Assembly: GCA_025927435.1 (NCBI GenBank)
Contig: JAICLM010000109.1
Location: 1 to 6,902, forward strand
DNA length: 6,902 nucleotides
Source: Thermoleophilia bacterium
Lineage (GTDB): Bacteria; Actinomycetota; Thermoleophilia; Gaiellales; Gaiellaceae
Direction: 5' to 3'
Positions 1 through 5,524 of the stretch are shown piece after piece (positions within the stretch are counted from its first letter, which is position 1; the number at the start of each line of letters is the position of its first letter). Under the pieces are notes generated by a model. It ran no database searches, had not been told where the DNA came from, and saw only the letters and a list, made by a program, of their open reading frames with translations. Made by a program: the position numbers and the translations under genes.

Positions 1-140
1 GAGGCCGGACGACGAAGGAGATCGCCGACGAGCTGCACCTGAGCGTCGAGACGGTCCGGAACCACGTGCGGCGGCTCCTCAAGAACCTGGGCGTCCACTC
101 ACGGCTCGAGGCGGTCGCGGTCGCGCACGAAGCCGCCTGA
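1..140 (+). CDS. LuxR-family regulator, C-terminal HTH (partial, 5' end outside window)
   Basis: Reading from base 3, 45 codons run to a TGA at 138-140. The peptide holds TKEIADELHLSVETVRNHV followed by RRLLKNLGVHSRLEAVAVA. This is the typical GerE/LuxR helix-turn-helix: a T-x-x-EIA first helix, a turn with LS, the recognition helix VETVRNHV, and the NLGVHSR-EAV dimer helix. Such domains bind promoter DNA and are usually the output half of a response regulator or a stand-alone regulator. The sensory half lies left of the window, so the signal is unknown. The gene ends 2 bp from the 3' end of the convergent tRNA gene. HTH identity is secure; subfamily and target are not. Confidence 0.9.
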   Translation, partial: GRTTKEIADELHLSVETVRNHVRRLLKNLGVHSRLEAVAVAHEAA

Positions 141-142
141 AG

Positions 143-227
143 CGGCGGGGGTGAGATTCGAACTCACGGAGCCGTGAGGCTCAACGGTTTTCAAGACCGT
201 CCCGTTAGACCGCTCCGGCACCCCGCC
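143..227 (-). tRNA. tRNA-Ser (anticodon UGA)
   Basis: On the minus strand the 85-nt sequence folds as a class II tRNA. The acceptor arm GGCGGGG (227-221) pairs fully with CCCCGCC (150-144). The D arm is CCG/CGG. The anticodon stem ACGGT/ACCGT closes the loop CTTGAAA, giving anticodon UGA. A long variable arm GAGCC/GGCTC is diagnostic of Ser or Leu tRNAs. The T arm GTGAG/CTCAC carries loop TTCGAAT. The discriminator base is G, as usual for tRNA-Ser. No CCA is encoded, so it must be added after transcription. The tRNA reads UCN codons, chiefly UCA. serS lies on the same strand about 400 bp away. Confidence 0.96.
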
Positions 228-235
228 GCGCGATC

Positions 236-241
236 TAGTCT
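236..241 (+). promoter_or_regulatory. Putative leaderless -10 box (TAGTCT) for the MmcQ/YjbR gene
   Basis: TAGTCT fits TANNNT and lies 7 nt before the GTG at 249, so transcription would begin at or next to the start codon. No Shine-Dalgarno sequence is visible. The upstream promoter half would lie inside the tRNA-Ser gene, which starts 21 bp away on the other strand. Placement is inferred from spacing only. Confidence 0.45.
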
Positions 242-248
242 CGCAGCC

Positions 249-650
249 GTGTCGACGATGAAGGATCTCGACGAGCTCGCGCTCGCCATGCCCGAGGCGA
301 CGAAAGAGATCGACGACGGCCGCCCGGTCTACAACGTACACGGGAAGATGTTCTGCTTTCATCGCGGGCCGCGGAAGGACGCCGTCGATGCCGAGACCGG
401 CGAGCGCCTGACCGACGTCCTCGCCTTCCGCGTCGCCGACCTCGGCGTGAAGGAGTTGCTTCTCTCCGACGCACGCGGGATCTATTTCACGACGCCGCAC
501 TGGAACGGGTACCCGGCCGTGCTGGTGCGGATCCCCGACCTGGCCCGGCTCGACCGCGACGAGCTGCGTGACCTCGTCGAGGAGGCCTGGCTGACGCGCG
601 CGCAGAAGCGACTCGCGAAGGCGTGGCTGGCGGAGCGGGCTACGGAGTGA
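249..650 (+). CDS. MmcQ/YjbR family protein
   Basis: The product is 133 aa, the usual size for this single-domain family of small CyaY-like-fold proteins, often described as DNA-binding but without an established role. Visible family features are an N-terminal helix ending LALAMPEATKEI, the GRPVYNVHGKMFCF strand pair, VLAFRVADLGVKELLL, a GIYFTTPHWNGYPAVLVRI core, and a C-terminal helix ELRDLVEEAWLTRAQKRLAKAWL. I chose GTG 249 because a TANNNT box sits 7 nt upstream; ATG 258, three codons in, is the alternative. An in-frame GTG at 174 lies inside the tRNA and can be excluded. The 3' end overlaps serS tail to tail by 11 bp. The family call is good; function is unknown. Confidence 0.85.
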   Translation: MSTMKDLDELALAMPEATKEIDDGRPVYNVHGKMFCFHRGPRKDAVDAETGERLTDVLAFRVADLGVKELLLSDARGIYFTTPHWNGYPAVLVRIPDLARLDRDELRDLVEEAWLTRAQKRLAKAWLAERATE

Positions 651-1833
651 CGCGCTCGGGCGCGCCGTAGCCGCGCAGCACGTCCGGCACCTCGCCCTGG
701 AAGTTCTCGAGGATGGCGAGCAGCGTTCGATCGGTCGTGGCCGTCCCGTTCAGCGTGTGCACCGGCTCGAGGTCGCTTCCGACACGATGGCGAACCCCGA
801 GGCGGCGCGCCTGGAAGTCCGTCGTGTTCGACGCCGAGGTCAGCTCGCGGTAACGCCCCTGGAACGGGAACCAACCCTCGATGTCGTACTTCTTCGCCGC
901 CGGGGCTCCGAGGTCGCCGGCGGCGACATTGACGACGCGGTACGGAAGGCCGAGCGCTCGCAGGATCTCCTCTTCGATCGCCAGGAGCCGTTCGTGCTCG
1001 TCCGTTGACGCTGCGGGGTCGCAGAAGGCGAACAGCTCCACCTTGTTGAACTGGTGGACTCGGAACATGCCGCGGGTGTCCTTGCCCGCGGCTCCTGCCT
1101 CGCGCCGGAAGTTCGTGGAGTACGCCGCGTAGCGGAGCGGCAGCGCGTCGAGGATCTCGCCCATGTGCAGGCCGGCGAGAGCGACCTCGGAGGTCCCGGT
1201 CAGGTAGAGCTCGTCAGCCTCGAGCGCGTAGATGTTCGACCGCTCCGTGGGGAAGAAACCGGTGCCGTACATCGCCTCCTCGCGGACGAGCACGGGCGGC
1301 AGCAGCGGCGTGTGACCGTGCCTCACAGCGGTGTCGAGTGCGAAGCGATACAGCGCGAGCGCGAGGAGCGCGGTGTCGCCGACCAGGTAGCCGAAGCGGG
1401 AGCCCGAAAGGCGAGCCGCGCGCTCCATGTCGAACCGGCCGACCTCGGTGTGCTCCTTCGCCTCGCTCAGCGCCGGGGGGTCGCCCACCCGGCGAAGCTC
1501 CTCGGCGTCCTCTTCGGCGAACCCGTCCGGAGCGGAGTCGTCAGGAGGGTTCGGCACCTGCGCCAGCGTGTCGTCTCGCGCAGCCTCCGCCTCCGCAAGC
1601 TCGTGCTCGACCTGCTGAAGCTGCTCCTTGATGCCGCGCAACTCCTCGAGCTGCTCGGGTGTCGGCTTGCCCTTGACCTTCGTCTGTGAACGGAGCTCGT
1701 CGACGCGCGGCACGAGCGCGCGCCAGCGCTCGTCGGCGGCGAGCCAGGCATCGAACGCCTCGGCGGCTCCCTTGCGCGCGAGTCGCCGCCGGAACTCATC
1801 CGGGGCGGCGCGGGCGGCGCGGGCATCGATCAC
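640..1833 (-). CDS. serS: Serine--tRNA ligase
   Basis: The 397-aa class II aminoacyl-tRNA synthetase charges tRNA-Ser with serine through seryl-AMP in the cytoplasm. The N-terminal IDARAARAAPDEFRRRLARKG and the helical, charged stretch at about residues 25-95 form the antiparallel coiled-coil arm that grips the long variable arm of tRNA-Ser. Motif 1 lies around 163-182 (ending PLLPPVLV). The serine site TGTSEVALA is at about 211-219. Motif 2 is at 239-268 (TNFRREAG, then GMFRVHQFNKVELF). Motif 3 is at 361-379, with LNGTATTDRTLLAILENFQ rather than the commoner NGSGLAVGRT form, which recalls Thermus-type enzymes. The protein is slightly shorter than the usual 420-430 aa. The GTG start overlaps the HAD stop as GTGA, which implies translational coupling. 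It is the last gene of the cytochrome c-HAD-serS group, and the cognate tRNA-Ser lies downstream. Confidence 0.96.
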   Translation of the reverse strand: MIDARAARAAPDEFRRRLARKGAAEAFDAWLAADERWRALVPRVDELRSQTKVKGKPTPEQLEELRGIKEQLQQVEHELAEAEAARDDTLAQVPNPPDDSAPDGFAEEDAEELRRVGDPPALSEAKEHTEVGRFDMERAARLSGSRFGYLVGDTALLALALYRFALDTAVRHGHTPLLPPVLVREEAMYGTGFFPTERSNIYALEADELYLTGTSEVALAGLHMGEILDALPLRYAAYSTNFRREAGAAGKDTRGMFRVHQFNKVELFAFCDPAASTDEHERLLAIEEEILRALGLPYRVVNVAAGDLGAPAAKKYDIEGWFPFQGRYRELTSASNTTDFQARRLGVRHRVGSDLEPVHTLNGTATTDRTLLAILENFQGEVPDVLRGYGAPERVTP

Positions 1834-2657
1834 GCCGCTGAGTCTAAGTAGGCCTCGAGAAGAACAGCGACGCCTTCCTCCTGCACCGAGGGAACGACGA
1901 GATCGGCGCGTGCCAGCACGTCCTCGTGCGCGTTCGCGACCGCGACCCCGAAGCCGGCCCAGTCGAGCAGCTCCCGATCGTTCTCGCCGTCGCCGCAGGC
2001 CACCGTCCCCTCCGGCCGGAAGCCGAGGCGGCCGGCGACGAACTCGAGCCCGCTGCCCTTGCTCACGTCCGGGTGCGCGAACTCGAGGAAGTACGGCAGT
2101 GACTTGGAGATGAAGAGACGCCCCGCGAAACGCGGCTCGAGCTCCGCCTCGAGCTCGTCGAGTGCAGCGGGATCGCCGACTGCGACGAGCTTCGTCGGGT
2201 CCCGGTCGAGCCATACGCGGAGGTCGCCGACAGTGTGGATCTCGAGCTGCTGGAAGTCGGCGTAGGCGCGAGCCTCGGGTGTGACCTCGGCGACGAAGAG
2301 CAGGTCGTCGAGGTAACAGTTGAGATGGAAGCCGGCCGCGAGCACGGCGTCCATCGCCTCGCGCGCCTCGGCGAGCGGAATCGGGACGTGGAGGAGGAAC
2401 TCGCCCGTCGCCGGGTCGGCGACGACGGCGCCCTGGTAGCAGACGACGAGGTCGTCGAGCCCCGCCTGCTCGAGGTATGGCCGCACCGCTCGGAACATCC
2501 GCCCCGTGACCACCACCACGTGTGTTCCGGTGGCCCGCGTCTGCGCCAGGGCATCCCGCGTGCGCGGATGCAGCACCCCGTCCTCGGCGACCAGCGTCCG
2601 GTCGAGGTCGAGCGCGAACGCGCCGACGCGCGCCGGAAACCCGGGAGGGAGCTCTAC
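1830..2657 (-). CDS. HAD-IIB (Cof-type) phosphatase, start codon uncertain
   Basis: The roughly 275-aa product is a haloacid dehalogenase-superfamily phosphohydrolase with a C2B cap. Such enzymes hydrolyse small phosphorylated metabolites; the substrate is not readable here. Motif I is LDLDRTL (nucleophile D17 and D19, counted from the GTA at 2657), motif II is VVVTGR, the lysine motif III is DVSKGSGLEFVA, and motif IV is GDGENDRELLDWAG. The cap between motifs II and III includes NCYLDDLLFVAE. The length is normal. The oddity is the 5' end: no ATG, GTG, TTG or CTG lies in frame between the cytochrome c stop and the DxD motif. GTA at 2657 overlaps that TAG stop and is the boundary I used. The 3' end overlaps serS by GTGA. 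Family certain; start unresolved. Confidence 0.85.
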   Translation of the reverse strand, partial: VELPPGFPARVGAFALDLDRTLVAEDGVLHPRTRDALAQTRATGTHVVVVTGRMFRAVRPYLEQAGLDDLVVCYQGAVVADPATGEFLLHVPIPLAEAREAMDAVLAAGFHLNCYLDDLLFVAEVTPEARAYADFQQLEIHTVGDLRVWLDRDPTKLVAVGDPAALDELEAELEPRFAGRLFISKSLPYFLEFAHPDVSKGSGLEFVAGRLGFRPEGTVACGDGENDRELLDWAGFGVAVANAHEDVLARADLVVPSVQEEGVAVLLEAYLDSAA

Positions 2658-3064
2658 GGCGCCGTGCCGCCGGTCGAGTCGACCACGTAGGCGGATACGT
2701 CGGCGATCTGCTGCGCGCTGAGCCTCGACTTGAACGCCGGCATCGCGCCTCCGCCGTTCGTCACCTGGGCGGTGACTGCCGGGTAATCGGGCTTGAGCTG
2801 GTCGAGATTCGGCCCGACGGTGCCGCTGGAGTGCGCGGCCTCGAGCGTGTGGCAACCGCCGCAGCCGGCGCTCGCGAACACTGAGCTGCCCTTCTTCGAG
2901 TCGCCCTTGAGCTTGGAGGCGGGCACGGACGGGGCGCTGGACGTCGTCGCGATCGTGCCGATCACGGTGCTCGGGGTCGGCGATGCGGTTCCCTGGGAAC
3001 CGCAGCCTGCGAGCATGATCGCGCCGAGCACAACGGCAGTGGCGATGACTGCTGGGTGGCGCAC
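2654..3064 (-). CDS. Class I cytochrome c, lipoprotein-anchored
   Basis: The 136-aa product begins with a short basic end and a hydrophobic segment ending IMLAGC, a lipobox with Cys21 as the lipidated residue. The mature protein should therefore be tethered to the outer face of the membrane. A Ser/Thr/Pro/Ala linker (about 22-50) leads to one heme domain. CGGCH at 68-72 gives both thioether cysteines and the proximal histidine, GPNL follows at 84-87, and Met108 in GGGAMPAF is the likely second axial ligand. The helix SAQQIADVSAYV closes the fold. This suits a small electron carrier; its redox partner is not in view. GTG 3064 was chosen because it gives a normal signal peptide. A TAGAGT box lies 8 nt upstream. 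A perfect inverted repeat sits just after the lipobox codons. It is the first gene of the serS group. Confidence 0.9.
   Translation of the reverse strand: MRHPAVIATAVVLGAIMLAGCGSQGTASPTPSTVIGTIATTSSAPSVPASKLKGDSKKGSSVFASAGCGGCHTLEAAHSSGTVGPNLDQLKPDYPAVTAQVTNGGGAMPAFKSRLSAQQIADVSAYVVDSTGGTAP
2984..3004. repeat. Perfect inverted repeat, 10-bp arms, inside the cytochrome c gene
   Basis: The arms TGCGGTTCCC (2984-2993) and GGGAACCGCA (2995-3004) are exact reverse complements around a single T. On the coding strand the element spans seven codons, from the lipobox Cys codon onward. It could form a strong mRNA hairpin or be a protein-binding site about 60 bp inside the gene. It may also be chance, because the region encodes an unconstrained linker. 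Confidence 0.6.
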
Positions 3065-3072
3065 CGGGCAGG

Positions 3073-3078
3073 ACTCTA
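3073..3078 (-). promoter_or_regulatory. Putative -10 box (TAGAGT) for the cytochrome c-HAD-serS group
   Basis: On the minus strand TAGAGT lies 8 nt before the GTG at 3064, in the 78-bp divergent interval shared with htpX. No good Shine-Dalgarno sequence precedes the GTG. The spacing is one base longer than at the plus-strand genes, so this is a weaker call. I see no convincing -35 element. Confidence 0.35.
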
Positions 3079-3130
3079 ATGAACCGCTAAGACCCGCGGA
3101 CGCAGGAACCGGCGGAGCAACCCGGCTCAG

Positions 3131-3136
3131 TACCAT
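3131..3136 (+). promoter_or_regulatory. Putative leaderless -10 box (TACCAT) for htpX
   Basis: TACCAT fits TANNNT and lies 6 nt before the ATG at 3143. A GGAG at 3137-3140 is only 2 nt from the ATG, too close to act well as a ribosome-binding site. A transcript starting at or beside the ATG is therefore the simpler reading. Confidence 0.45.
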
Positions 3137-3142
3137 GGAGCC

Positions 3143-4066
3143 ATGCAACGCAGAAACTTTGGCCGCGACCGGGGCCTGTCGCTGCGGATGCTCTTCACGA
3201 GCGGGCTGCTCGGCCTGCTCTACGTCGGGTTCGGGGTCGCTCTCTTCTACTTCCTCAACGTCGGGCTCGCGCCGATGCTCCTGATCGTCGTCGGCATGGG
3301 CTTCTTCCAGTACTACACGTCGGACAAGCTCGCGCTCGCAGCCTCCGGGGCGAAGGTCGTCTCGGCCGAGCAGGCGCCGGAGCTCCACGCAATGGTTGAG
3401 CGGCTGTGTGCGATGGCGAACCTTCCGAAGCCGCGCATCGCCGTCGTCGACACCGACGTTCCGAATGCGTTCGCGACGGGCCGGAACCCCAAGCACGCGG
3501 CGGTCGCGGTGACGACGGGGCTCTGGCGGCGGCTCGAGCCGCAGGAGATCGAGGGCGTGCTGGCGCACGAGCTCTCGCACATCGCCAACCGGGACGTGCT
3601 GGTGATGACGGTCGCGAGCTTCTTCGCGATGCTCGCCGCGATGCTGACGCGCTTCGGGCTCTACGCGGGGATGTTCGGCGGCTTCGGCGGCGGCAACCGC
3701 GACAGCAACAACAACCAGGTGCCGGTGTGGCTGATCGTCTTCCTCGTCTCGGTCATCGTCTACGCGATCAGCTTCATCCTGATCCGCACCATCTCCCGCT
3801 ACCGCGAGTATGCGGCCGACCGCGGCTCCGCGATCATCACCGGCGCGCCCGAGAACCTGATGAGCGCGCTGCAGAAGATCTCGAGCAACATCGCCCAGAT
3901 CCCGCAGCGCGACCTGCGCGAGATGCAGGGGATGAACGCGTTCTTCATCATCCCGACCAACTGGAAGTCGAGCATGAGCGAGTGGATGATGGATCACCCG
4001 CCGCTCGAGAAGCGCCTCGCCGCCCTCAGCGAGATCGCCCGCGAGATGGGCAAGCCCGTCTCGTAG
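3143..4066 (+). CDS. htpX: Zinc metalloprotease HtpX (M48B)
   Basis: The 307-aa length is normal for this membrane-embedded protease, which degrades misfolded or damaged membrane proteins with its active site facing the cytoplasm. Two hydrophobic segments lie at about 17-38 and 43-56. A conserved block follows, with PKPRIAVVDTDVPNAFATGRN at about 96-115 giving family identity. The zinc site HELSH holds His142, Glu143 and His146, and the third ligand is Glu222 in the REYAAD motif. Two more membrane segments lie at about 152-178 and 194-215, separated by a Gly/Asn-rich loop. The C-terminal DHPPLEKRLAAL is typical of M48. The gene converges on pspAB with a 27-bp gap. Position next to pspAB/pspA points to an envelope-stress role. 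All catalytic residues are present. Confidence 0.97.
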   Translation: MQRRNFGRDRGLSLRMLFTSGLLGLLYVGFGVALFYFLNVGLAPMLLIVVGMGFFQYYTSDKLALAASGAKVVSAEQAPELHAMVERLCAMANLPKPRIAVVDTDVPNAFATGRNPKHAAVAVTTGLWRRLEPQEIEGVLAHELSHIANRDVLVMTVASFFAMLAAMLTRFGLYAGMFGGFGGGNRDSNNNQVPVWLIVFLVSVIVYAISFILIRTISRYREYAADRGSAIITGAPENLMSALQKISSNIAQIPQRDLREMQGMNAFFIIPTNWKSSMSEWMMDHPPLEKRLAALSEIAREMGKPVS

Positions 4067-4073
4067 CGAGGCC

Positions 4074-4090
4074 CGGAAGCGCGGTTTCCG
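4074..4090. terminator. Possible weak hairpin between convergent htpX and pspAB
   Basis: CGGAA (4074-4078) pairs with TTCCG (4086-4090) around a 7-nt loop in the 27-bp gap between the two stop codons. An alternative fold is GCGG/CCGC around TTT at 4081-4091. There is no T-tract on either strand, so this is at best a weak shared terminator. It is listed because it is the only structure in the gap. Confidence 0.25.
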
Positions 4091-4093
4091 CCA

Positions 4094-4675
4094 CTAGATC
4101 GGCGCGTCGAACAACGCCAGCCACTTGCTGAGGTCGGGCTCGATCGGGAGTTCCTTCTCGAGCTTCGCCTTGAGCTCGAGCTCCCGCGCGTTGTCGCGTT
4201 CCTGCTTCGTGCCCGTCGGCACGAACGGCCACCACGTGCCGGTCTTGAAGCCGTAGATCCAGTAAACGGGGTGGCCGTCGGACGCCGACCCCTCGAAGCG
4301 GAACGCTGCGGCGAGCAGCTGTCCGCCGAAGCCGTGATCCTCGAGCTCGGACGCGAGCGTGTGCACTCCGGCGACCTGGTCCTCGAGCTGGGGATCGTGG
4401 ACGATCACCCACTCGAAGCCGAACGAGTCGGTCTTGCGTTCGATCGTCGAGCCGGAGTCGCGGGCGATGCCGCGTAGCAGCTCCTCCGCGTCGCTCTGGC
4501 TCGCGCTGAACTCACCCGCCGAGAGCGGCTTGAAGATGAGCGCGGAGTGCCCGGCCGTCTTGAGCGAGCAGGCCGTGTCGAGCGTAACCGCGGCGGTCGA
4601 GAGCGCGAACAGCCTCTCGGCGGCCGGCCCCTGGAGTTTCTTCCGGCCGAAGAGGATGTCGCCGAAGCGGGTCAG
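4094..4675 (-). CDS. pspAB: PspA-associated protein PspAB, likely CTG start
   Basis: The 193-aa product matches what I recall of the actinobacterial PspAB family, a partner of PspA in membrane-stress responses whose biochemistry is not known to me. Visible features are an N-terminal TRFGDILFGRKK, then LFALSTAAVTLDTA, a central SFGFEWVIV strand, ASELEDHGFGGQLLAAAFRF, a YWIYGFKTGTWWPFVPTG block, and the C-terminal RDNARELELKAKLEKELPIEPDLSKWLALF. I see no signal peptide or membrane segment, so it is probably cytoplasmic. No ATG, GTG or TTG is available. CTG at 4675-4673 overlaps the pspA stop as CTGA, so it is probably translated by coupling to pspA. A GAGGAA lies about 11 nt upstream of it. The gene converges on htpX. 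Family call good; start inferred. Confidence 0.85.
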   Translation of the reverse strand: MTRFGDILFGRKKLQGPAAERLFALSTAAVTLDTACSLKTAGHSALIFKPLSAGEFSASQSDAEELLRGIARDSGSTIERKTDSFGFEWVIVHDPQLEDQVAGVHTLASELEDHGFGGQLLAAAFRFEGSASDGHPVYWIYGFKTGTWWPFVPTGTKQERDNARELELKAKLEKELPIEPDLSKWLALFDAPI

Positions 4676-5487
4676 GACTCGGTGGTTTCCTCGGCCGGCT
4701 GCGCCGCCGGCTCGGTGTTCGCGGCCGGAGCGGCCGGCTCCTCGCCGCTGGGGGCCCCGGAGGCGATCTCCTTCTGCGACGAGCCGGAGCCGACCTCCGT
4801 CTTGAGCTTCGCGAGCTCGTCGTCGACCTGCGTGGCGGACGAGATCTGCGCGAGCTCGCGGTCGAGCTGTGTCTGGTCGCCGGCCGTGAAGTCCTCGAGG
4901 GCGCCGGTGGAGGTGAGCTCGTCGATCGCCGCCGCGCGCGCCTGCATCTCCTCGGTCTTGTCCTTGGCGCGCTGGATGGCCAGGCCGGTGTCCTGCATGT
5001 GCTGGCCGATCCCGGTCGCGGCCTCGCCGACCTTGACCTGGGCCTCGGCAGCCGAGTACTGCGCCTTCAGAACTTCCTTCTGCGAGCGGAAGGACTCGAT
5101 GCGGGTCTCGAGCTGCTGCTGGGCGGCGACGAGCTTCTCCTGCTGGTCCTCGAGCTGCTGCACCTGCCCGTCCATGTCCTGCAGCTGCGTCTGCGCGAGT
5201 GCCTTGCGCTCGAGCGCCTGCCGCGCGAGGTCCTCGCGGTTCGCCGCTACCGCCTGGCGTGCCTGGGTCTCGAGCTTGACGACGTTCTGCTCGAGCTTCT
5301 GCTGCTGCAGCTCGAGCCGTTTCTTCGAGGTGACGACGTCGGCGGTGCCGCGTTTCACGTTCTGCAGCTGCTGGAGCATCTGTTCGTACGAGTAGTCGAG
5401 CGTCTCGGTCGGGTTCTCGGCCCGGTTCAGGAGCTTCGAGTATTTCGCCTTGACGACCGTCGTCGTCCGTGACCACAGGCCCGCCAT
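4672..5487 (-). CDS. pspA: PspA/IM30 family membrane-stress protein
   Basis: The 271-aa protein is almost all charged, Gln-rich helix. The N-terminal segment MAGLWSRTTTVVKAKYSKLL is the amphipathic helix that binds stressed membrane in this ESCRT-III-like family. RAENPTETLDYSYEQMLQQL follows, then long coiled coil from about 30 to 195. The TQVDDELAKLKTEV motif near 220-234 is typical of the PspA C-terminal end. A further tail of about 35 residues, rich in Ala, Pro, Glu and Ser/Thr, looks disordered and makes the protein longer than the usual 220-230 aa. PspA forms oligomers that stabilise damaged membrane. I chose ATG 5487 over the adjacent TTG 5490 because the AGGAGG at 5497-5492 is then 4 nt away rather than 1. 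It heads a two-gene unit with pspAB. Confidence 0.95.
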   Translation of the reverse strand: MAGLWSRTTTVVKAKYSKLLNRAENPTETLDYSYEQMLQQLQNVKRGTADVVTSKKRLELQQQKLEQNVVKLETQARQAVAANREDLARQALERKALAQTQLQDMDGQVQQLEDQQEKLVAAQQQLETRIESFRSQKEVLKAQYSAAEAQVKVGEAATGIGQHMQDTGLAIQRAKDKTEEMQARAAAIDELTSTGALEDFTAGDQTQLDRELAQISSATQVDDELAKLKTEVGSGSSQKEIASGAPSGEEPAAPAANTEPAAQPAEETTES

Positions 5488-5491
5488 CAAT

Positions 5492-5497
5492 CCTCCT
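5492..5497 (-). promoter_or_regulatory. Ribosome-binding site of pspA (AGGAGG)
   Basis: This is a perfect AGGAGG on the minus strand, 4 nt before ATG 5487. It is the only strong Shine-Dalgarno sequence in the window and decides the start between TTG 5490 and ATG 5487. It suggests that pspA is translated from a leadered mRNA, unlike its neighbours. Confidence 0.8.
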
Positions 5498-5512
5498 CGT
5501 GGGGAACGCGGT

Positions 5513-5518
5513 TAGGTT
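5513..5518 (+). promoter_or_regulatory. Putative leaderless -10 box (TAGGTT) for the metallo-beta-lactamase gene
   Basis: TAGGTT lies 6 nt before ATG 5525, and the same hexamer precedes nucS. There is no Shine-Dalgarno sequence before ATG 5525. The box overlaps a minus-strand box facing pspA by five bases. Confidence 0.45.
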
Positions 5519-5519
5519 A
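5514..5519 (-). promoter_or_regulatory. Putative -10 box (TAACCT) for pspA-pspAB
   Basis: On the minus strand TAACCT would place a transcription start near 5506, giving a leader of about 19 nt that contains the AGGAGG. It overlaps the opposing TAGGTT box by five of six bases. No clear -35 is seen, so this rests on position and hexamer shape. Confidence 0.35.
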
Positions 5520-5524
5520 CCGCC

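Noticed and set aside
174..248. Upstream extension of the MmcQ/YjbR gene to the in-frame GTG at 174
   Set aside because: It would read through most of the tRNA-Ser gene, and the extra residues do not belong to the family. GTG 249 has a TANNNT box at the right distance.
1054..1689. Plus-strand open frame of about 210 codons opposite serS
   Set aside because: It is the complement of the conserved SerRS coding region, with a composition typical of GC-rich shadow frames.
2640..2670. Programmed -1 frameshift fusing cytochrome c to the HAD domain
   Set aside because: The frames are offset as this would need, but there is no slippery heptamer before the TAG, and a fusion would put an exported heme domain on a cytoplasmic enzyme.
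2658..2855. Upstream start of the HAD gene at the in-frame ATG 2855
   Set aside because: The added 66 residues are Arg-rich out-of-frame translation of the cytochrome c gene and do not resemble a HAD N-terminus.
3105..3132. GGAACC (3105-3110) as an ECF-sigma -35 element for htpX
   Set aside because: The nearest -10-like GTA is 19 bases away, longer than the usual 16-17, and it is not a good GTT/GTC match. A TANNNT box explains the start better.
3065..3997. Long minus-strand open frame continuing upstream of the cytochrome c gene across htpX
   Set aside because: It is antisense to htpX with no family features. The lipoprotein signal begins at GTG 3064.
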